Assembly (NCBI GenBank): GCA_002842695.1
Contig: PHDT01000014.1
Coordinates: forward strand, 1 to 54,399
Source: Bacteroidetes bacterium HGW-Bacteroidetes-10
Lineage (GTDB): Bacteria > Bacteroidota > Bacteroidia > Bacteroidales > UBA932
DNA: 54,399 nucleotides
Direction of reading: 5' to 3'
Shown here one piece after another: positions 1-9,195 of the stretch (the stretch's first letter is position 1; every line of letters begins with the position of its first letter). Below the pieces are notes generated by a model. That model did no database searches. It worked only from the letters and a program-made list of their open reading frames with translations, and was not told where the DNA came from. Both the position numbers and the translations under genes were made by a program.

Positions 1-301
1 CAAAGCCATAGTCATACCAGAACCAGCCCGAACCGGCAGCATCCATAACGTGGTCTTCGCCCATTATGTCAAAAACAAGTATATAAGCAGGAAGGCCGCC
101 GTTCTCTGCAGCCCAGCTTGTTCCCCATCCACCTGTATACAATACGCGGTAAATCCCGTTAATTGCTGTAAGTGAGTTTTGCGCATCCGCGAATATGATT
201 GTTCCGGATACCTGGTTGGTAGGGTCTGTGTCCAGCATATCTGAACAACTGTTCAGAGATACTAACCCAATAATCGATAATATTAGAAATATCTTTTTCA
301 T
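1..301 (-). CDS. SusD/RagB-family outer-membrane lipoprotein, N-terminal part (truncated by window edge)
   Basis: Reading the minus strand from the ATG at 301 gives 100 codons with no stop before the window edge. The product starts MKKIFLILSIIGLVSLNSCS, a lipoprotein signal with lipobox LNSC, so Cys19 should be lipidated. It continues with SusD-like sequence (DMLDTDPTNQVSG, NGIYRVLYTGGWG, FDIMGEDHVMDA). SusD proteins form the surface lid of the SusC transporter and bind the ligand. The gene starts 15 nt after the stop of the susC-like gene upstream, the same spacing as in the second pair (9180/9196), so it is the partner of that SusC. Family is firm; ligand is unknown and most of the protein lies outside the window. 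Confidence 0.9.
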   Translation of the reverse strand, partial: MKKIFLILSIIGLVSLNSCSDMLDTDPTNQVSGTIIFADAQNSLTAINGIYRVLYTGGWGTSWAAENGGLPAYILVFDIMGEDHVMDAAGSGWFWYDYGF

Positions 302-316
302 TTTTATATCCGTTAT

Positions 317-3300
317 TTAAAATTTGATGTCAAGTCCCAGGGAAACTGTTTTGATTGGCGTGTAAGAGAAACCTGTACCACCTGTAAAGTTATACTGTGG
401 GTCCATACCTTTAAGGGCTGTGAACACAAACAGGTTATCTGCAGTAACTGCAAGTCTGAGTGACTGAAGACTAATCTTTTTTGCCCATTTTGATGGGAGT
501 GTATAGCCAAGAGTAATGTTCTTGATTGCAAAGTAAGATGCATCCAGAAGTTCATCCTTGGTTCTTGTAATTCTTGCAGATCCGTTTGCATCGATTCTAG
601 GGAACTGGGCAATATCACCTGGCTGCTTCCATGTCTTCTCGAGACGGTCTCTGTGTGCAGCCTGTCCAACATAGGTACTGTAAAGAAGAGAATTATAAAC
701 TCCATCAAGCATCTTTCCTCCTACTGAGTAGGTAGTAAGAAGGCTAAGGTCAAATCCGGCATATCTGAAGTCATTTATGAACGAACCATAAACGACAGGA
801 ATACGGTTTCCAGATACTTCCCTGCACTGGAGAGCCTTCTGGTAGTCACTTGAGATATATTTCTCACCGCGAACTCCATCAGTTTCATCCCAAACCCAGT
901 AAAGCTTGTTACCTGTAGCAGGGTCAATACCGGCAGATTCTGAAAGGTAGAATGAGTTAAGAGCTTCACCCTCTTTAATTATATAACTTCCTGAAATAAT
1001 TTCAGGTTTGTCTGCAAGATTGAGAACTTTATTCTTGATAGTAGATCCCATAAGGGTCATATTCCAGTTGAAATTTTGATTTTTGATCACATCCATTGAA
1101 AGGCTGAGTTCAAAACCATTATTCATCATCTTACCGATATTTTTTGAATAACCATCAAATCCCAGTGAAACAGCCATTGGGAAATCCATGAGCATATCAT
1201 CAGTACGACGATCGTAATATTCTGCAGAAATTGAAAGTTTGTCAAAAATTCTGGCTTCCAGACCAATATTCAGATTATTGTTCTTCTCCCATTTAAGGTC
1301 TGCATTCTCGAGTGACGTTACAATTGCACCGGGGAATGACTGGTTTGGATACTGAAGCGAATAGAACGCCTGCCATGCATACAGAGAACCAATATTATCA
1401 TTACCCTGTACACCATAAGATGCCTTAAGAGTCATGTTATTTAACCAGTCAAGATCCTTCATGAAAGATTCCTGAGAGATTCTCCAGCTTGCTCCTACTG
1501 ACCAGAAGTTACCCCAACGTACATTTTTATTAAATCTGGAAGTTCCGTCTCTGCGGAAGCTGGCAGAAAAATAATATTTGTCATTAAAGTCATAGTTCAG
1601 ACGTGAGAAATAAGATTCAATTGCATAGTTATTAGTGTAAGAGCTAACATTGCTGATTGTTGTTGCTGCATCCAGTTCAAAAAGACCGCCAAAAGGGAAA
1701 CCTGTTTTCTCACCATACAAATACTGATAGTTGTATTTATAAAGCTCATGTCCGGCCATTAAATCCAGGTGATGGTCACCAAAAGTACGATCCCAGTATA
1801 AAATCTGGTTAAATGTGTAGCTGAAGGTCCTGCCATCTGCAATACCGAGCAAACCATTAGTAGAATTACCATTACCAAAATATGGATTCCAGTATGTCCT
1901 GCTTTTTGACATTGCATAGTCAAATCCCATGTTCACTACAAACTTGAGTCCCTTAAGAGCACCCTCTTTAAGTCCGCCAAACTCCAGGAATGTTCTTCCA
2001 CTGAGGTTATCAGAAACAGAAAGATATTTATCCTCCTCAAGGTTAGCAAGTGGATTCCAGCCTGCGCTCGCTCCAGCAGGACGATCTTCTCCCCAGTCAT
2101 ATTTTGCCTTGCCATTTTCATCATATACAGTGTTGCCACTGGCATCTTTAAGGTAAAGCGGATAAATTGGGGCCATAAGCATCGCACTGTAGAATACGTT
2201 TGAATATGCTGAAGAACTGGATGATGTAGCACCAAGAGTAGTACTGTTTGAAGTATTTCCTGCAAAGTTTACATTCAGTCCTGTCTTAAACCAGTTGTTA
2301 ACTCTTGTGTCTACATTGGCACGACCGGAGAAACGTTCGAATGCAGTTGTTTTAACTAGACCCTCTTCATTAAGGTAACCCAGAGAGAACATATAATTTG
2401 TATTACTGTTACCTCCAGTCACTGCCATCTGGTATTCCTGACGCAAAGGCATCTTTGCTGTAGCATTGTCAAGCCAGTCTTCATTCCACAAAAGAGTAGT
2501 TCCGGGAACTATTCGTCCTGTTGAATGGTCAATCAGTTCTGTTGCATTTTTTGAAAATGGATTGTACTGCTGAGTCGATCCAAAGATCTTCTCTGCTCCT
2601 GTTGCCATATCCTGAAGTGCCTGAGGACCTGCCAGAGATGAAGGAACCCCATTTGCAATATTACGATTCTTGAACATATAATAAACATCTTCAGTCCATT
2701 CGTAAGCATCGAGTGTTTCATATTTTGGAATAGCTCTTGAAGCTACTCCCCAGTTACCCTTGAAATTCACTGAGAGTTTGCTCTCCTGACCTTTCTTGGT
2801 TGTTATCATAACCACACCGTTTGCACCGCGTGCTCCGTACAAAGCGCCCGCTGATGCATCCTTAATCATGGTAATTGATTCGATGTCATTTGGGTTGATT
2901 GCGTTAATTGCTCCATCATATGGAATGCCATCAACAACATAAAGAGGAGAAGTTGAAGCACTCATAGAACCAAATCCACGAATAACTACCGATGCACCTG
3001 CTCCGGGCTGACCAGATCCAGATGTTGTCTGAACACCAGGGGCCATACCATCAAGAGCTTTTGTCACGTTGGCAACAGTTCTTTTCTCAAGTTTCTCAGA
3101 TTTTACTACCTGAGCAGATCCTGTAAAAGATTCTTTTTTTGCTGTACCATAAGCTACAACCATAACATCTTCAAGCGCAATTGCTGTACTTGTAATGGCA
3201 GCATTAACAACAGTACGGTTGTTAATAGTTACATCAACGGCCTGATAGCCAATTGAGCTGAAAGTTAGAACCCCGTTACCGGGAGCATTGATGGTGTACT

Positions 3301-3478
3301 TGCCATCAATATCAGTCGAGACACCTGTCTGGGTGCCCTTTAAAACGACGGAGGCGAAAGGAAGTGGCTCGCCAGTGCCGGCGTCAGTTACAGTTCCTGT
3401 AATTGTGATGTTCTGCGCAACGAGTACGTTGACAGCGAAAAACAGTAGAACCGTTAAAATTAATCTGACATTTTTCAT
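317..3478 (-). CDS. SusC/RagA-family TonB-linked outer-membrane transporter
   Basis: A 1053-residue TonB-dependent transporter of the SusC class, which imports oligosaccharides or peptides through the outer membrane with its SusD lid. Order seen: Sec signal peptide (about 1-21, ending VLVAQ), carboxypeptidase-D-like regulatory domain (about 25-105, GTVTDAGTGEPLPFASVVLK), plug (about 115-235) with the SusC signatures VIRGFGSMS, PLYVVDGIPYDG and GARGANGVVMITTKKG, then a beta-barrel ending LGLDIKF with a terminal aromatic. Length is typical of SusC (about 1000-1100). It precedes a SusD start by 15 nt. Its long leader and promoter are annotated separately. The class is certain; the neighbouring protease suggests peptide or glycoprotein ligands, which is inference. 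Confidence 0.95.
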   Translation of the reverse strand: MKNVRLILTVLLFFAVNVLVAQNITITGTVTDAGTGEPLPFASVVLKGTQTGVSTDIDGKYTINAPGNGVLTFSSIGYQAVDVTINNRTVVNAAITSTAIALEDVMVVAYGTAKKESFTGSAQVVKSEKLEKRTVANVTKALDGMAPGVQTTSGSGQPGAGASVVIRGFGSMSASTSPLYVVDGIPYDGAINAINPNDIESITMIKDASAGALYGARGANGVVMITTKKGQESKLSVNFKGNWGVASRAIPKYETLDAYEWTEDVYYMFKNRNIANGVPSSLAGPQALQDMATGAEKIFGSTQQYNPFSKNATELIDHSTGRIVPGTTLLWNEDWLDNATAKMPLRQEYQMAVTGGNSNTNYMFSLGYLNEEGLVKTTAFERFSGRANVDTRVNNWFKTGLNVNFAGNTSNSTTLGATSSSSSAYSNVFYSAMLMAPIYPLYLKDASGNTVYDENGKAKYDWGEDRPAGASAGWNPLANLEEDKYLSVSDNLSGRTFLEFGGLKEGALKGLKFVVNMGFDYAMSKSRTYWNPYFGNGNSTNGLLGIADGRTFSYTFNQILYWDRTFGDHHLDLMAGHELYKYNYQYLYGEKTGFPFGGLFELDAATTISNVSSYTNNYAIESYFSRLNYDFNDKYYFSASFRRDGTSRFNKNVRWGNFWSVGASWRISQESFMKDLDWLNNMTLKASYGVQGNDNIGSLYAWQAFYSLQYPNQSFPGAIVTSLENADLKWEKNNNLNIGLEARIFDKLSISAEYYDRRTDDMLMDFPMAVSLGFDGYSKNIGKMMNNGFELSLSMDVIKNQNFNWNMTLMGSTIKNKVLNLADKPEIISGSYIIKEGEALNSFYLSESAGIDPATGNKLYWVWDETDGVRGEKYISSDYQKALQCREVSGNRIPVVYGSFINDFRYAGFDLSLLTTYSVGGKMLDGVYNSLLYSTYVGQAAHRDRLEKTWKQPGDIAQFPRIDANGSARITRTKDELLDASYFAIKNITLGYTLPSKWAKKISLQSLRLAVTADNLFVFTALKGMDPQYNFTGGTGFSYTPIKTVSLGLDIKF

Positions 3479-3529
3479 TTAGATAATTTTTGGTTAATAA
3501 ATAATTAAGCTAGGTTTTTATAGATTTGT
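3479..3529 (-). promoter_or_regulatory. Conserved susC leader element (copy 1)
   Basis: The ~50 nt just before this susC ATG match the leader of the other susC gene (6008-6060). On the coding strand both contain ACAAAT, then AAAACCTAGCTTAA, then TTATTAACCAAAA, and end CTAA directly before ATG, with small indels between blocks. The two coding regions are too diverged for this to be simple recent duplication of the whole locus. It lies downstream of the predicted promoter, so it should be transcribed. Function unknown; an RNA-level control or translation-initiation element is the simplest guess. Confidence 0.6.
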
Positions 3530-3561
3530 TTTAGTATCTGATTTTATGAATATTATAATAA

Positions 3562-3591
3562 CAAATTTAAAAAAATTATAACAATTCGCAA
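3562..3591 (-). promoter_or_regulatory. Predicted Bacteroidota promoter of the left susC-susD operon
   Basis: On the minus strand TAAATTTG (3569-3562) matches the Bacteroidota -7 consensus TAnnTTTG, with TTG (3591-3589) 19 nt upstream as the -33 element. Predicted start of transcription is near 3558, giving a leader of roughly 80 nt before the susC ATG at 3478. This is one of the best-spaced promoters in the window. Confidence 0.6.
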
Positions 3592-3702
3592 CTAAAATTT
3601 AATAGTTTAATATTATAAATATACTATTTAATTGAATTTGCGTAAAATATATTTACCTGAATGTATAGAAAAATTGCATGATATTACTTTGTACAGACGA
3701 AG

Positions 3703-3731
3703 AAGGGCGCCTGTTTGATGCAGCCGCCCCT
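3703..3731 (-). terminator. Imperfect GC-rich hairpin after the M64 peptidase gene
   Basis: On the minus strand AGGGGCGGCTG (3731-3721) can pair with CAGGCGCCCTT (3713-3703), with one mismatch and one wobble, around a 7-nt loop. It is 21 nt past the peptidase stop codon and is strikingly GC-rich in an otherwise AT-rich gap. The T-rich stretch after it is interrupted, so it may be a weak terminator that separates the peptidase from the susC gene. Confidence 0.45.
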
Positions 3732-3752
3732 AATTATTTTAGAATTATTTTT

Positions 3753-5777
3753 CTAATTATTCACTTTAAGCATAACCGGAGGGGCCAGCGGAACAAAAGT
3801 AAACGGATTTACACTCTTCGTAAAGAGCATAGCTGCACCTGATCTGCTTTTCTGAACATCATTTGCAATAAAAGTATCAAAACTGTATGGGTCATTCGGA
3901 ATTGGAGTCAATATACCACTTACATATTCATTAACTCTTACACCTGCTGCTGTTCTAATAATTCTCTTGACCATATTCTCCCTGCTTGGAGCATTGTAGT
4001 ATGGCTCATTAAATACCATACAGCTTGATGTTTCGGGTTTCCATACACCATAAGTATAGTAATATCCCCCTTCGAAAGCTCCCACAGCAGAATAACCCTC
4101 TCTGCCAGAAAAATGCTTCCATCTTATTGTCAACATATCGCTTGTAAGGTCCACATTGGGATATAATCCATATTTCTGCCAGGTAATCAGATTTGTTTTG
4201 TCAGCTTCAGGAATGGTCTTATCCTTATTTGCAGTAGTAACATATTCATCTGCAAGTCGTCCAAATCCATGTCCTCCTGCTTCGTGGTTAATAATGTTTC
4301 TGTAGTTTGTGCCCGCCGATGTAGAGGTACTTACCGGGCATATTGCTATTGCCTGACCTGTAGACCAGGACCAACATGTACCTGCATATCTGTCCTGATT
4401 TACCATTAGAATTACCATTACGTTTTCTAGTTTTCCTCTAGGAGGCGAGAATGTAGAACTATTATCATCATATGTATATGTATCCTCCATACCCGGAACT
4501 TTGGCCGCATATTCATAAATTTTCCTGGAATCAGATTCCATGCTTGAGCCTCCCTTGAATACAGTGCTAAAAGCTGTCTCCTTGATAATGTTCTTGTCAA
4601 GCTGAGTAACACCGCTGTCTTGCGAGTATGCTGCAACTTTATAAATCTTGAAATAGCCTTTATAACTTTTATATGGTTCAACATTAAAAAAAGCATCCAT
4701 TCCAGCCTGAACATCTGTATCAAACTTACCTCCATCGACATAATCTGCTACTGTATACCCGTCTCCAAGAAAAATAATTTCATTAGGATAGGTCCCTTTT
4801 GAATTATTTAAGGCTACACGGAATTCTCCTTCAATATAGCCTCCCAATGTTCCTGTTACGAAATTGAAAACAGAAGATACACTTTTAGCCTCATATGAGT
4901 CAGAAGCCGTAACTCTCCAGTAATATCTTGTATTCTCTTTTAAAAGTTCAGGGATAGTATAGCTAATTTCTGAGGCAGCATTGTATGACTTCAGGAATTT
5001 CCCATCTGTTCCAAGGAAAGAGGAGTTATCTGAAACCTCAAGTGTATAGGTAATGTTATCAAGATCTGCATCAGTTGAGGCTATCCAGCGACACTGAGTA
5101 AGTCTCGATATGCTTTGTGAGTTATTTGAAGGATATGATAAAACAGTAATTGATGGTGCGCTGTTAGCAGCTCTTTTCTGTAAAAAGTCGATAGCTCTTA
5201 AAGTATCGCCATAACTAACAACTACTCTGGATGTTCTGTCTGAACCCGTGTTTGCAGTAGCAGAAAAGACCAAATCAGTACTTGAACTCCCTGTTTTGGG
5301 ATTCACTGAAAGCCATGTTGATTCTGATGGTATAGAAACAGACCATGGGGTATTTGCAGTTACTTTAACGATTTTGCTGCCGGCATCTTTCTCAAATGTA
5401 ATACTGTTTACATCAAGGGAAAGCTGAGAGGCAGACTGTCTGACAGTTACCAGTTTTCTCAAATAATTTGGCTTTCCCTCCTGTCCGGTCGTTATAATAA
5501 TTGAAGCACTTCTGTCAGATGATGTAAGGTTGTTTTGAGCTGTGATTGTAATTACAGCATCTCCACTACCGCTTGAGGGCGATATTGAGAACCATGTACC
5601 TGTGAGCGTAGTTACCCAGGCTGCATTTGCAGTAATAGATACTGTCCCGGTTCCCTGACTATTTTGAACATCTATGTTGGGAGAAGAAACGTTAAGAACT
5701 GGAGGCGGATCTTTCTTACATGCAGTTACAGCGAGTAATAAAAACAGGGCCAAGAAGAATGAGGATAATCTTTTCAT
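3753..5777 (-). CDS. Secreted M64-type (IgA peptidase family) metallopeptidase lipoprotein with BACON-like domains
   Basis: A 674-residue protein if started at the ATG at 5777. An in-frame ATG at 5807 adds ten residues, but it lies at or before the predicted transcription start. Order: lipoprotein signal MKRLSSFFLALFLLLAVTAC (Cys20), two BACON-like beta-sandwiches (about 28-115 and 118-202; TPWSVS and STWLSV motifs), an Fn3-like domain (about 205-310, ENTRYYWRVTAS) and a C-terminal M64 domain (about 315-670). The zinc site is HEAGGHGFGRLADEY (about 498-512). Its spacing is HExxxH rather than the usual HExxH. M64 peptidases cleave proteins such as IgA; the real substrate here is unknown. It sits between two SusCD pairs and is divergent from the right one, which suggests it makes peptides for import. 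Confidence 0.85.
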   Translation of the reverse strand: MKRLSSFFLALFLLLAVTACKKDPPPVLNVSSPNIDVQNSQGTGTVSITANAAWVTTLTGTWFSISPSSGSGDAVITITAQNNLTSSDRSASIIITTGQEGKPNYLRKLVTVRQSASQLSLDVNSITFEKDAGSKIVKVTANTPWSVSIPSESTWLSVNPKTGSSSTDLVFSATANTGSDRTSRVVVSYGDTLRAIDFLQKRAANSAPSITVLSYPSNNSQSISRLTQCRWIASTDADLDNITYTLEVSDNSSFLGTDGKFLKSYNAASEISYTIPELLKENTRYYWRVTASDSYEAKSVSSVFNFVTGTLGGYIEGEFRVALNNSKGTYPNEIIFLGDGYTVADYVDGGKFDTDVQAGMDAFFNVEPYKSYKGYFKIYKVAAYSQDSGVTQLDKNIIKETAFSTVFKGGSSMESDSRKIYEYAAKVPGMEDTYTYDDNSSTFSPPRGKLENVMVILMVNQDRYAGTCWSWSTGQAIAICPVSTSTSAGTNYRNIINHEAGGHGFGRLADEYVTTANKDKTIPEADKTNLITWQKYGLYPNVDLTSDMLTIRWKHFSGREGYSAVGAFEGGYYYTYGVWKPETSSCMVFNEPYYNAPSRENMVKRIIRTAAGVRVNEYVSGILTPIPNDPYSFDTFIANDVQKSRSGAAMLFTKSVNPFTFVPLAPPVMLKVNN

Positions 5778-5804
5778 ATAGTTTAGTTCAAAATGATGCT
5801 TACA

Positions 5805-5834
5805 CAAATTTAAAAATAATTGCTGTCTTTCAAA
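5805..5834 (-). promoter_or_regulatory. Predicted promoter of the M64 peptidase gene
   Basis: On the minus strand TAAATTTG (5812-5805) fits the -7 consensus, with TTTG (5834-5831) 18 nt upstream as -33. Transcription would begin near 5801, 24 nt before the ATG at 5777. This supports the shorter start of the peptidase. Confidence 0.55.
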
Positions 5835-5935
5835 GCTTTTTAAAATATTGGAATAAAATTGAATATTCTGTATTTAATATGTAAAACAAATTAGATTCTT
5901 AAATGATTAACAAAAATTCCAGTAATAGTCATTGT

Positions 5936-5969
5936 TTGACAATTTTTATTAAATTTGTGAATAGATTTG
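5936..5969 (+). promoter_or_regulatory. Predicted promoter of the right susC-susD operon
   Basis: TAGATTTG at 5962-5969 fits TAnnTTTG, with TTG at 5936-5938 and a spacer of 23 nt, longer than ideal. A second -7-like TAAATTTG lies at 5950-5957 without a well-placed -33. The implied leader before the ATG at 6061 is about 85-90 nt, close to that of the left susC gene. Confidence 0.4.
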
Positions 5970-6007
5970 GGTTTTTGTCCTTATTAATCAAGCATGAATA
6001 AACAAAA

Positions 6008-6060
6008 ACAAATATCAATATAAAACCTAGCTTAAATAATTATTAACCAAAACAAACTAA
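6008..6060 (+). promoter_or_regulatory. Conserved susC leader element (copy 2)
   Basis: Contains ACAAAT, AAAACCTAGCTTAA and TTATTAACCAAAA in the same order as the leader at 3479-3529, and likewise ends CTAA before the ATG. It is A-rich with no strong hairpin visible. The match is in non-coding sequence, so it points to a shared function. Confidence 0.6.
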
Positions 6061-9000
6061 ATGAAAAAAATCTTTTTTCTATTGTTTACCTTTCTACTCA
6101 CTGTAGGGGTAAGCTACGCCCAGACAAAAGTCACAGGGAAAGTGATTAGTAGTGAAGACGGATTGCCTGCCATTGTTACTGTTTCAGTAAAAGGCACAAC
6201 CGCAGGAGCTTACACAGATGGAGAGGGCAAGTACTCCATTACAGTTCCTAACAATCAGGCCGTTCTGGTATTTGCTGGAATCGGCTATACCACAGTAGAG
6301 GTTCCTGTAAACGGAAGAGCTGTAATTGACGTTACAATCAAGCCCGATGCTGTGTCACTTGAGGAAGTTGTTTTAACAGCTTACGGACCTCAGTCAAAAA
6401 AGGCATTTACAGGTACTGCTTCAATTGTAAAATCAGATGAAATCGCAAACCTTAAAGTTAGCTCCGTATCAAAAGCCCTTCAGGGTTTAGCATCTGGAGT
6501 ATTGGTAGTAAATACAAACGGACAACCGGGCGAAAATGCTACAATTAGGGTAAGGGGCGTCGGTTCTTTCTCAGGATCAAGCGAGCCGCTAATTGTTTTA
6601 GATGGTGTTATTTACAATGGCAACCTTAATACAATTAACCCAAGTGATATTGAATCATTTACAGTTCTTAAAGATGCTAACTCAACTGCACTTTACGGAT
6701 CACGTGCTGCAAATGGTGTTATCATGATTACCACTAAGATTGGCCGTCCCGGAAAAACTAAAATTTCTGCATCGGCATCTTATGGTGTATCTACCAGAGC
6801 CGTTAAAGATTATGCTTATCTCAACAACCAACAGTACATGGAACTCATGTGGGAAAGAATGTACGGAGATAACCTTCGCTCAGGCCAAGTTACTGACGAA
6901 GCTGCACGTTTGCTTGCTACAAATCAGTTAACTGCTACAACTGTTTATAATCCTTATAATGTTGCAAATCCAATTGGAACTGATGGAAAACTTGTTGCAG
7001 GAGCAACTCTTCTTTATCAGGAAAACTGGGAAGATGCTCTCTTCCAAACAGGTCAGAGACAAGAATACAACATTCAGGCAAGTGGCGGAAGTGAGAAAAA
7101 TCGTTTCATGATTTCAGGCGGATACCTGGATGATGAAGGATTGGTTAAAATGTCTCGTTTCAATCGTTACTCAATTCGTGGTAAAATTGATGCAGGTCTT
7201 GGAGATTGGCTCAAAGTAGGTCTCAATATGGGCTTGTCTTACAGCAAGCAAAACTATCCAACACAAGGTGGTTCATCAATCAGAAACTCTGTACTGTTCG
7301 TTCGTTCAGTTGCAAGTATCTATCCTGCATACGTAAGAAACAGAGATGGAAGTTTTATCCTTGACGAAAAAGGTCAAAAGATTCCAGATTATGGTAGAAA
7401 TACTGTATGGGGAACAGACAGACCTGTATTTGCAGGATCAAACCCACTTGGAACATTTACATATGACGATATCTCAAGTAATCGCCTTATGTCAAATAAC
7501 TCTGCCTTTATTGAAGCTAAACTCCTTAAAGATTTGACTTTTAAATCTACAATTGGAGTTGATTACTACCTGCTTTCAGGCAAGCAATATTACAATAATA
7601 TTATTGGTGACGGTACAGCTTATGGCGGACGTAGCCAGAGAGATAGAACAACTACATCCACTATTATCTGGACTAATATTCTAACATACGACAAAACTTT
7701 TGGAGATCACCACGTGAATGCACTTGCTGGTACAGAATCATATGATTTCCAGACAGATTACCTTGCTGCAGAAAAAAGAGGATTTGACTTTGCAGATCAA
7801 GAACTTGACTATGGTGCAAACTTAATTACTGCATCTTCAAACAGAACTGCCAGCCGTAACTTCAGATATCTGGCTCGTGCAAATTATGACTACAGCAACA
7901 GATATCACATATCTGCATCCTTGACTTATGACGGAACTTCAAGATTCCACAGCAGTTCAAGATGGGGTACATTCTGGTCAGTTGGTGGTGGATGGAACAT
8001 TGCAAACGAAGAATTCATGCAGGTTACATCTTCTGTAATTAACACACTGAAACTACGTGCCAGCTATGGTACTTCAGGTAACCAAAACCTTGGTTATTTC
8101 CCATACCTTGCAACATATGCTTCAGGATGGAACATTCTGGGAAGTCTAGGTTCTGCAGTTAGCACCCTGGGTAATAACAACCTTACATGGGAAAAGCAAG
8201 AACAAATTGACCTTGGAATTGATTTCGGTTTGTTCTCAAATAAATTAACCGGTTCGGTAACTTACTATAACAGAAAATCGAAAGACCTTCTGATGGCAAG
8301 ACCATTGCCAATTTCTGCTGGTATCACATCATTCAACGACAATATCGGACAAGTTAAAAACACAGGTGTTGAGATTGACATGAAAGGAATCATCCTTGAC
8401 TCAAAAGATTTCTCTTGGGATTTAGGATTCAACCTTACTTTCCAGAAAAACAGAGTAACCGACCTACCTGTAGAGCAAATAAAAGGTTTCAATGCTGCTA
8501 ATAATAAGCGTATCGAAATCGGACATTCAATGTACAGCTGGTATCTTCAGGAGTATGCTGGTGTAGACCCTCAAGATGGTAAACCTACATGGTACAAGGA
8601 TGTTCTTGATGCAGAAGGTAATGTAACAGGAAGAGAAACTGTAAAAACTTACTCAAGTGCAACAAGATATATGGTAGGCGATGCCCTTCCATATGCAATG
8701 GGTGGTATTAACACAAACTTCAACTGGAAAGGCCTTTCATTGAATGTTATAACTTCATTTGCATTAGGTGGAAAAATTCTTGATACAGATAAAGCAGGTC
8801 TAATGAGTTTGTTCAGCAATGATAGGACTGGATACCAGGCATCAGCTGACGCTACTAAGAGATGGCAAAAACCTGGAGATATTACTGATGTTCCTTACCT
8901 GTCAGGATCTTCAATGAGTTTTAACAGTGCTTCAACTTTCTGGCTCAAAAAAGGAGATTATCTTAGAGTAAGAAGTATAACTCTTAGCTATGACCTCGCA

Positions 9001-9180
9001 AATTTCAATGCGATTAAAAAACTAGGCTTAGGTTCAGCAAAACTTTATGTAAGTGCTGACAATCCTATAACTCTATTTGGAGAAGAGGGATTGGACCCAG
9101 AACAAGGACTTAATGGTGTTACAACTAACACCTCTTCATCAATGAAAGTTCTCTCTTTTGGTCTTAATCTTGAATTTTAA
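6061..9180 (+). CDS. SusC/RagA-family TonB-linked outer-membrane transporter
   Basis: A 1039-residue SusC-class transporter. It has a Sec signal (about 1-20, ending SYAQ), a carboxypeptidase-D-like regulatory domain (about 23-105), a plug (about 110-230) with VRGVGSFSGSSEPLIVLDG and GSRAANGVIMITTKIG, and a barrel ending FGLNLEF. It is the same subclass as the left SusC: barrel segments such as GGYLDDEGLVKMSRFNRYS here match LGYLNEEGLVKTTAFERFS there. It is divergent from the M64 peptidase gene and followed 15 nt later by its SusD partner. Ligand unknown; peptide or glycoprotein fragments are inferred from context. Confidence 0.95.
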   Translation: MKKIFFLLFTFLLTVGVSYAQTKVTGKVISSEDGLPAIVTVSVKGTTAGAYTDGEGKYSITVPNNQAVLVFAGIGYTTVEVPVNGRAVIDVTIKPDAVSLEEVVLTAYGPQSKKAFTGTASIVKSDEIANLKVSSVSKALQGLASGVLVVNTNGQPGENATIRVRGVGSFSGSSEPLIVLDGVIYNGNLNTINPSDIESFTVLKDANSTALYGSRAANGVIMITTKIGRPGKTKISASASYGVSTRAVKDYAYLNNQQYMELMWERMYGDNLRSGQVTDEAARLLATNQLTATTVYNPYNVANPIGTDGKLVAGATLLYQENWEDALFQTGQRQEYNIQASGGSEKNRFMISGGYLDDEGLVKMSRFNRYSIRGKIDAGLGDWLKVGLNMGLSYSKQNYPTQGGSSIRNSVLFVRSVASIYPAYVRNRDGSFILDEKGQKIPDYGRNTVWGTDRPVFAGSNPLGTFTYDDISSNRLMSNNSAFIEAKLLKDLTFKSTIGVDYYLLSGKQYYNNIIGDGTAYGGRSQRDRTTTSTIIWTNILTYDKTFGDHHVNALAGTESYDFQTDYLAAEKRGFDFADQELDYGANLITASSNRTASRNFRYLARANYDYSNRYHISASLTYDGTSRFHSSSRWGTFWSVGGGWNIANEEFMQVTSSVINTLKLRASYGTSGNQNLGYFPYLATYASGWNILGSLGSAVSTLGNNNLTWEKQEQIDLGIDFGLFSNKLTGSVTYYNRKSKDLLMARPLPISAGITSFNDNIGQVKNTGVEIDMKGIILDSKDFSWDLGFNLTFQKNRVTDLPVEQIKGFNAANNKRIEIGHSMYSWYLQEYAGVDPQDGKPTWYKDVLDAEGNVTGRETVKTYSSATRYMVGDALPYAMGGINTNFNWKGLSLNVITSFALGGKILDTDKAGLMSLFSNDRTGYQASADATKRWQKPGDITDVPYLSGSSMSFNSASTFWLKKGDYLRVRSITLSYDLANFNAIKKLGLGSAKLYVSADNPITLFGEEGLDPEQGLNGVTTNTSSSMKVLSFGLNLEF

Positions 9181-9195
9181 TTATATTAATTAAGA

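Noticed and set aside
5778..6060. Possible sRNA gene between the M64 and susC genes
   Set aside because: No hairpin with a T run is present; the region is explained by two divergent promoters and the susC leader.
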